Below are positions 59,673-64,000 of a stretch of 64,000 bases of DNA, in pieces. The DNA comes from Hyaloscypha bicolor E (Eukaryota > Ascomycota > Leotiomycetes > Helotiales > Hyaloscyphaceae). A program made the position numbers and the translations under genes. The number at the start of each line of letters is the position of its first letter. Position 1 is the first letter of the stretch. Location: the NCBI RefSeq assembly GCF_002865645.1, contig NW_020194526.1:62001-126000 (forward strand), given 5' to 3'. A model generated the notes under the pieces. It worked only from the letters and a program-made list of their open reading frames with translations, did no database searches and was not told the origin of the DNA.

Positions 59673-62600
59673 ATGCCCGTTAGCAGCAGAAAGGCTCTCA
59701 AGGTTACTGGAATTCCTGAGGAAACAACGGAGATTGATTACCATGAATTCGTGGAATGCTTGTGCCAACAGACCGCGAACAATCACGAGTCATCCACAGC
59801 GGCTGGCGACAGAGGCGACAACGCTCCCTTCATCGTCTCTAGGAAGGGCAGTTGGACGCTTGCCCGTCAACATGAGCACCTAGTCGGCACCGTATCATTC
59901 CCGTCGCACAGCGACAAGATGAAGGCCCTCAAGCGGCTCGGAAAGAGGAAAGCGTCCTTCTGGAGAGACTGGAACATCGAACACGTGTTTAGAGGAGTAA
60001 CCGTTCTTTATGAGAACGAGGCGAAAACGGAGTTCGTTACATCCCCTTGACCCGAAGAACTTTCTGAGGACAGAATCACTTACTGTCCCAGTATTTGCTT
60101 TGTCCACGGACTCGGGGGAAATGCTTTTGATACCTGGACAGTCTCAAATGGGGGTAGCATGTGGCCAAGAGATTTCTTGCCGTCGCCGAAGCACTTTCTC
60201 AACAGCCGGATCATGACCTTTGGTTATGATTCTGACTTGACAGATAGCACCACACTTGTGACGATGGAGAGCTGTGCACAGTCCTTGCTGAGAGGCGTCA
60301 ATGAGGTGAGAAATTCGGACGAGGTGAGCGACCGCGCGGTTCTTTGGGGATAGAAGCTTGCTGATCGATGTTTACCAGGCAAGAAATCGCCCATTGCTGT
60401 TTGTGTGCCACTCTCTCGGCGGTCTCATCACAAGAAAGGTCGGGTTTACCTGACCAAAGAGTGTGCTGCAACCGATCAGAGGCTAACAAAACAGCACAGG
60501 CCATGGAACTATTACCCATCATGGCCAGCTACACCAACATCGAACTCGCCAAATGTGGGCTGTTATTCCTCGCTACGCCACATCTTGGATCTAAAAGAGC
60601 TGATTGGCCAAAGGCAATGCTCGCCGCAGCGGAGGCTATCGGGGGGGTCCGACGAGAGTGGGTGGACGTGCTGAAGTCATTCAACAACGATGCCCTTTGG
60701 GATCGGTTGAAGTACTTCAAACTGAAGCCTTGTCCGCCATTTCGGTGCTTCGCCGAGGGCGAGATGACTTCCATAAACCTCCTACAAAAGAAGCGCGTGA
60801 GTTGATAATTGGCATTGCCAAGACGTGAGCATCCGCTGATTCTGCTCCAAAGATTGTATCACAAAATTCAGCCTCTCTGACAGAGGAACCAGCCCCAATG
60901 CTCGAGGGTACTGACCATAGGACCATCGCCAAGTTTGATAGCGGAGCGACTGGCCCGTTTGTGTCGGTCAGTAAGGGCTTAAGCGATATATTGGAGGAAA
61001 TTACTAACCGAAACGCGTCAAACCCGGCTCGTGGAAGTCCTGTATGAGCCTACATTCTTCCTAGGTTTATGTAATTTAATGATCGAATCTGACTGTCATC
61101 TCAGCTGTTCGGCCACCCACGTTTCCTTGCTCACGCGTATCCGAGAGAGGAAGGCAAGTATTGGTATGTGGGCAGCGGGTTCCCTGCAGCCCAGCAGCAA
61201 CAACTCCAGCGTAGACCCTTCTTCGGACGGGGTGAAGAACTGGAGAAGTTCAAGTCAATAGCTGCTTCCTTGACTGGTCTTCCAAGATTGACTGCCATTA
61301 AAGGAATTGCAGGTATTGGGTATGCCGCCCCGTTCTCCCAGATGTATACTGCTGCGTTTCCTATCTGACATTACGTGATCAACCAGGAAAACTGAACTTC
61401 TGCTACAATTTATCATGTCAGAAAAGTCTAAGAGGAACGTGTTTTACCTGAAACCAGGTGTTTTCAAAACTGTCTCCGATGCCATTGTGGATATATCGAC
61501 ACAAATAGGTATCGATATTGTGCGTACGGCTGAGCATAGGGAAAGTTGGAGACGCGTCTCGCCTTCTGAACGCGCTGACGCCTTCTACACATGGATAGGT
61601 GATCCCTGCAACAAGGACTCGTTACTCATCATTGACGATCTTGAGGCATTTGGAGAGTCTGCTATGCAGACCATCCGTGAATGGCCGGTATGGCACATTG
61701 TCATTTCGACCAGAGATTCAGACTTGGGAGAAGATGATGAAGACATCCTCAAGTTCCGACTAGAGAGACTGGGCGACAACGACGTCATTTCAATACTTGA
61801 GAACCGACGCAATCTGCTGGGGCAGCAGGACGCCACGCTGTTTCGTCAGAGAGATCTCGAATCTCTTGCTCCCCTGGTGCATGGTCATCCAATGGCAGCT
61901 CGTGTCATCATCCGTTTCATCCTAAACCGCCTTGCAACCTTCGACAATCCCAGCAAGGAATTTTTGGAGATGTTTACTTGCAAAGATTTCGAGCGCAGGA
62001 AGGCTTTTCTCCAATTCAAAACTGACGGGTCATCGCTATGGGAGGCGTTTGATTCCTCCTTGGAGCGACTTCAGAATCACGACAAGGGCGGCCAAGCCTT
62101 GAAGCTGTTTCAATTGCTCCCATACTTGCAGTCGGACCACGACTGCATTGATGATTTTTTCAAGTTGCCAAAGCAGTGGCTGAAGAATTCTGCACAAGGG
62201 CTGCCAGACGTCTCGATTCTCGAGTCTGGCTATGACCTCATTTCAGAATGGCTATCAAAGTTACGGAGTATATCTGTTTACCTGCGCGCCAGCCCTCGAT
62301 CTAAGAGTCTCGATATCCACCCTCTGATTCTGGATTATGCCTTGCTATGTATTAGTAATAGCGACAGAACCAGAATCGCAAAGCAAGTCTTCCAACTACA
62401 CCGCCGGCTGGAGTTCGAGGGGGCCGATATGGAGTCAAAAATAAGGCCCCATGTTCTCCACTGCGTTAAGCTTTGTCAAAAGCTTGGCGTGTCCCTTGAC
62501 AGTGTGGGATTGCCAAATGACGTCCTCCAATGGGTCAATAGTCAACGTGACAGCGAAAATCCGTTCTTAGATACAGCTAAGATTACCGCTTTCCCCGTAC

Positions 62601-62929
62601 AAAATATCACTCAGGAATTCACAGCCCGCCTAGCGGAGACCAAAAGGGAGCTGAAAAAGAGTCCCGGGTCAATCAATCGGGTCGCTACCATTAACAAGAT
62701 TGTGAGATGTATCGTTTGCTACAAGCAATTGAGGACGGCCTTCGAAGCGGGCGGTAATTTTCTTCTATCACTGGATCCGGAGTTTGGGGGGTCAGTTCAG
62801 GAATTTTGTAGCATTGTCAGGTCGACTAGTCCAATTTCCAAGCTCCCTAAGGAACTTGAGAAGTTTTCTGAGGTGTTAAGACCACCAACGATCACTGAGA
62901 TAAAGGGCATCGTAGCGCCAGATATATGA
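59673..62929 (+). CDS. NLR-type protein: SESB-like alpha/beta hydrolase plus NB-ARC, with in-frame TGA
   Basis: Exons 59673-60305, 60379-60438, 60500-60796, 60853-61041, 61105-61319 and 61387-62929 join in phase (979 codons). Residues 1-125 form an N-terminal alpha/beta module (HEHLVGTVSFPS, HVFRGVTVLYENE). An alpha/beta hydrolase follows at about 138-310: ICFVHGLGGNAFDTW, WPRDFLP, MTFGYDSDL, nucleophile motif CHSLGG (Ser223) and LLFLATPHLGS. A linker leads to NB-ARC: FFGRGEELEKF, P-loop GIAGIGKT near 460-467 completed by splicing, Walker B LLIIDDLEAF near 545, a GxP-like LVHGHPMAA and an MHD-like LDIHPLILDY near 774. There are no WD40, ankyrin or TPR repeats. Codon 126 is TGA (60048-60050) with homologous sequence on both sides, meaning a recent null allele, readthrough, a mis-called base or an unusual intron. 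Confidence 0.78.
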
Positions 62930-63600
62930 AGTCCAACCTCAAAAGAAGAAGTAGATTTCATATTATGTGCAAGGTGCGATCTGTCGTTGTGTCAAAGGCA
63001 CAACAACATAATCGAGGCCATTTGCAGCTCTGCCTTCTGCCTTGTCTTTGTTTGAGACTATGGGTTTGCTACAGCATCTTCAATTGCGAATAAAGAATTA
63101 CGGTTGAACATGATAACAGAGTTTCAAGTTCCTATAATGAACGTTTGTGGGAGAGGAATCGACATGAGATCTCTCCTTCAATGACTCTGAGGCTCTGGAA
63201 CTTACATCAAAGCAAATGAATTGCGGTTCATCATTGCCAATCACCTTCAGATCTAGTCACGATTGCTCTACTCAACTAGGACGCCTTATGTATTGGTTTG
63301 ATGGCGCGTGCAAGGTGACTTCATGCCAATTCCCGCTCCCAAATGTACAAGAGAAATGGCATTTCAGGCTCCATTTGGAGAGAGTTGATACTAGAATTTC
63401 AAAATAAGTATGTTATAAACATACACTTTCTTGCACATGTACCTAGGAGAAAGCGCCTTGCATGAAAAGAGAACAATTTCTTATGTCCAGTTAGGATTTC
63501 GGGCGCATTGCACATTTGCGTCATGTGATCCCGTTCAGGGGCTCGCGTTGTGAGGGGTTAGCGTGGCCCTACTCGAGCTCCCGCTTAAATGCACGGCCCG
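62930..63600. other. 3' flank of the NLR gene, nothing recognised
   Basis: No supported gene. A direct repeat with the unit CCGCTTAAATGCACG occurs twice in tandem at about 63.58-63.61 kb, exactly where the AT-rich block begins. Confidence 0.5.
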
Positions 63601-64000
63601 CTTAAATGCACGCCTAACTAGAAAACTAAAATATTTAATTATAAAATAACCACAAATCATATTTATAGAAAGTAAGCTATTATAGAATTACTAGGTACTC
63701 TATTTTTGTATTTTATATTAATTTTATAATAATTTTATAATTCTATTAATAATATTTACACTTTTTTGAGAAATAAGTAATTTATTAAAAGAATTAATAA
63801 CTTTTATAATAATTATAAATCTTATAAAATCTTTATATAATTATTTTTAACATAATTTATATTAAAATTTATAGCTTAAATAAAATCTTTAAATGCCTTT
63901 TAAAAGAAGAAATATAATTTTAAAGTTTCAAAATTTTCAAAATTTAAGATTTATTATTTATTTTTTAATATAATTTAGAATAATTAATTTTAAAGGAAAT
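63601..64000. other. AT-rich block, probably RIPed repeat
   Basis: Abrupt fall in GC content from about 63.61 kb to the window end. The sequence is dominated by A/T runs and no protein remnant is legible. Confidence 0.6.

Overview
The window looks like a chromosome segment of a filamentous ascomycete (Pezizomycotina; Leotiomycetes would fit but is not proven). Genes have short introns of about 50-120 bases with GTRNGT donors, CTAAC/CTGAC-like branch points and YAG acceptors. The gene content is fungal: a Zn2Cys6 regulator, a DUF6594 membrane protein, a GH18-CBM1 chitinase and NLR-type STAND proteins. Gene-bearing stretches of ordinary GC content alternate with extremely AT-rich blocks in which old transposon proteins are still legible but nearly every Gln codon has become TAA or TAG. 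That is the mark of repeat-induced point mutation (RIP).

Layout. 1-13.3 kb: an AT-rich RIP block with a Ty3/Gypsy polyprotein (+), a fresh 181-bp solo LTR inside its integrase, a long RIPed ORF of unknown family, and a Tc1-like transposase. 13.9-20.0 kb: a broken pectin methylesterase gene, two minus-strand retropepsin-like genes and a DUF6594 gene. 20.0-21.4 kb: a small repeat patch (fragment of a local LTR family, a 330-bp TAA microsatellite, a Copia remnant). 22.4-42.4 kb: the main genic block. It holds a possible 34-aa gene, a large His/Glu-rich single-pass membrane protein, intracellular alpha-amylase, chitinase, a KIX-like pseudogene, an unknown 185-aa protein, a Zn2Cys6 factor, alpha-galactosidase and a candidate 193-aa gene. 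42.6-55.8 kb: nested mobile elements. 56.0-62.9 kb: a head-to-head pair of STAND/NLR-related genes. 63.6 kb to the end: AT-rich again.

The nested region can be unwound base by base. A Tc1-like transposon (43715-55797, TA duplication, about 1.54 kb when empty) carries a 7-kb Gypsy element (44326-52930, duplication AAATA). The right LTR of that Gypsy was hit by a small LTR element 'A' (51236-52880, duplication GCTAT). A second, less RIPed copy 'B' (53593-55516, duplication ATTAC, opposite orientation) sits later in the same transposase. Just to the left, three inverted repeats lie one inside another (42565-43650).

The most interesting system is the divergent pair at 56-63 kb. The plus-strand gene encodes an alpha/beta-hydrolase (SESB-like) domain followed by an NB-ARC domain and has no C-terminal repeats. 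The minus-strand gene encodes TPR-type repeats fused to a heterotrimeric G-protein alpha-like domain whose P-loop, catalytic arginine and first switch-II glycine are changed. Together they resemble a two-gene NLR in which the sensor repeats and an apparent pseudo-GTPase lie on one polypeptide and the nucleotide switch and effector on the other. The NLR gene has one in-frame TGA, so whether it is active is open.
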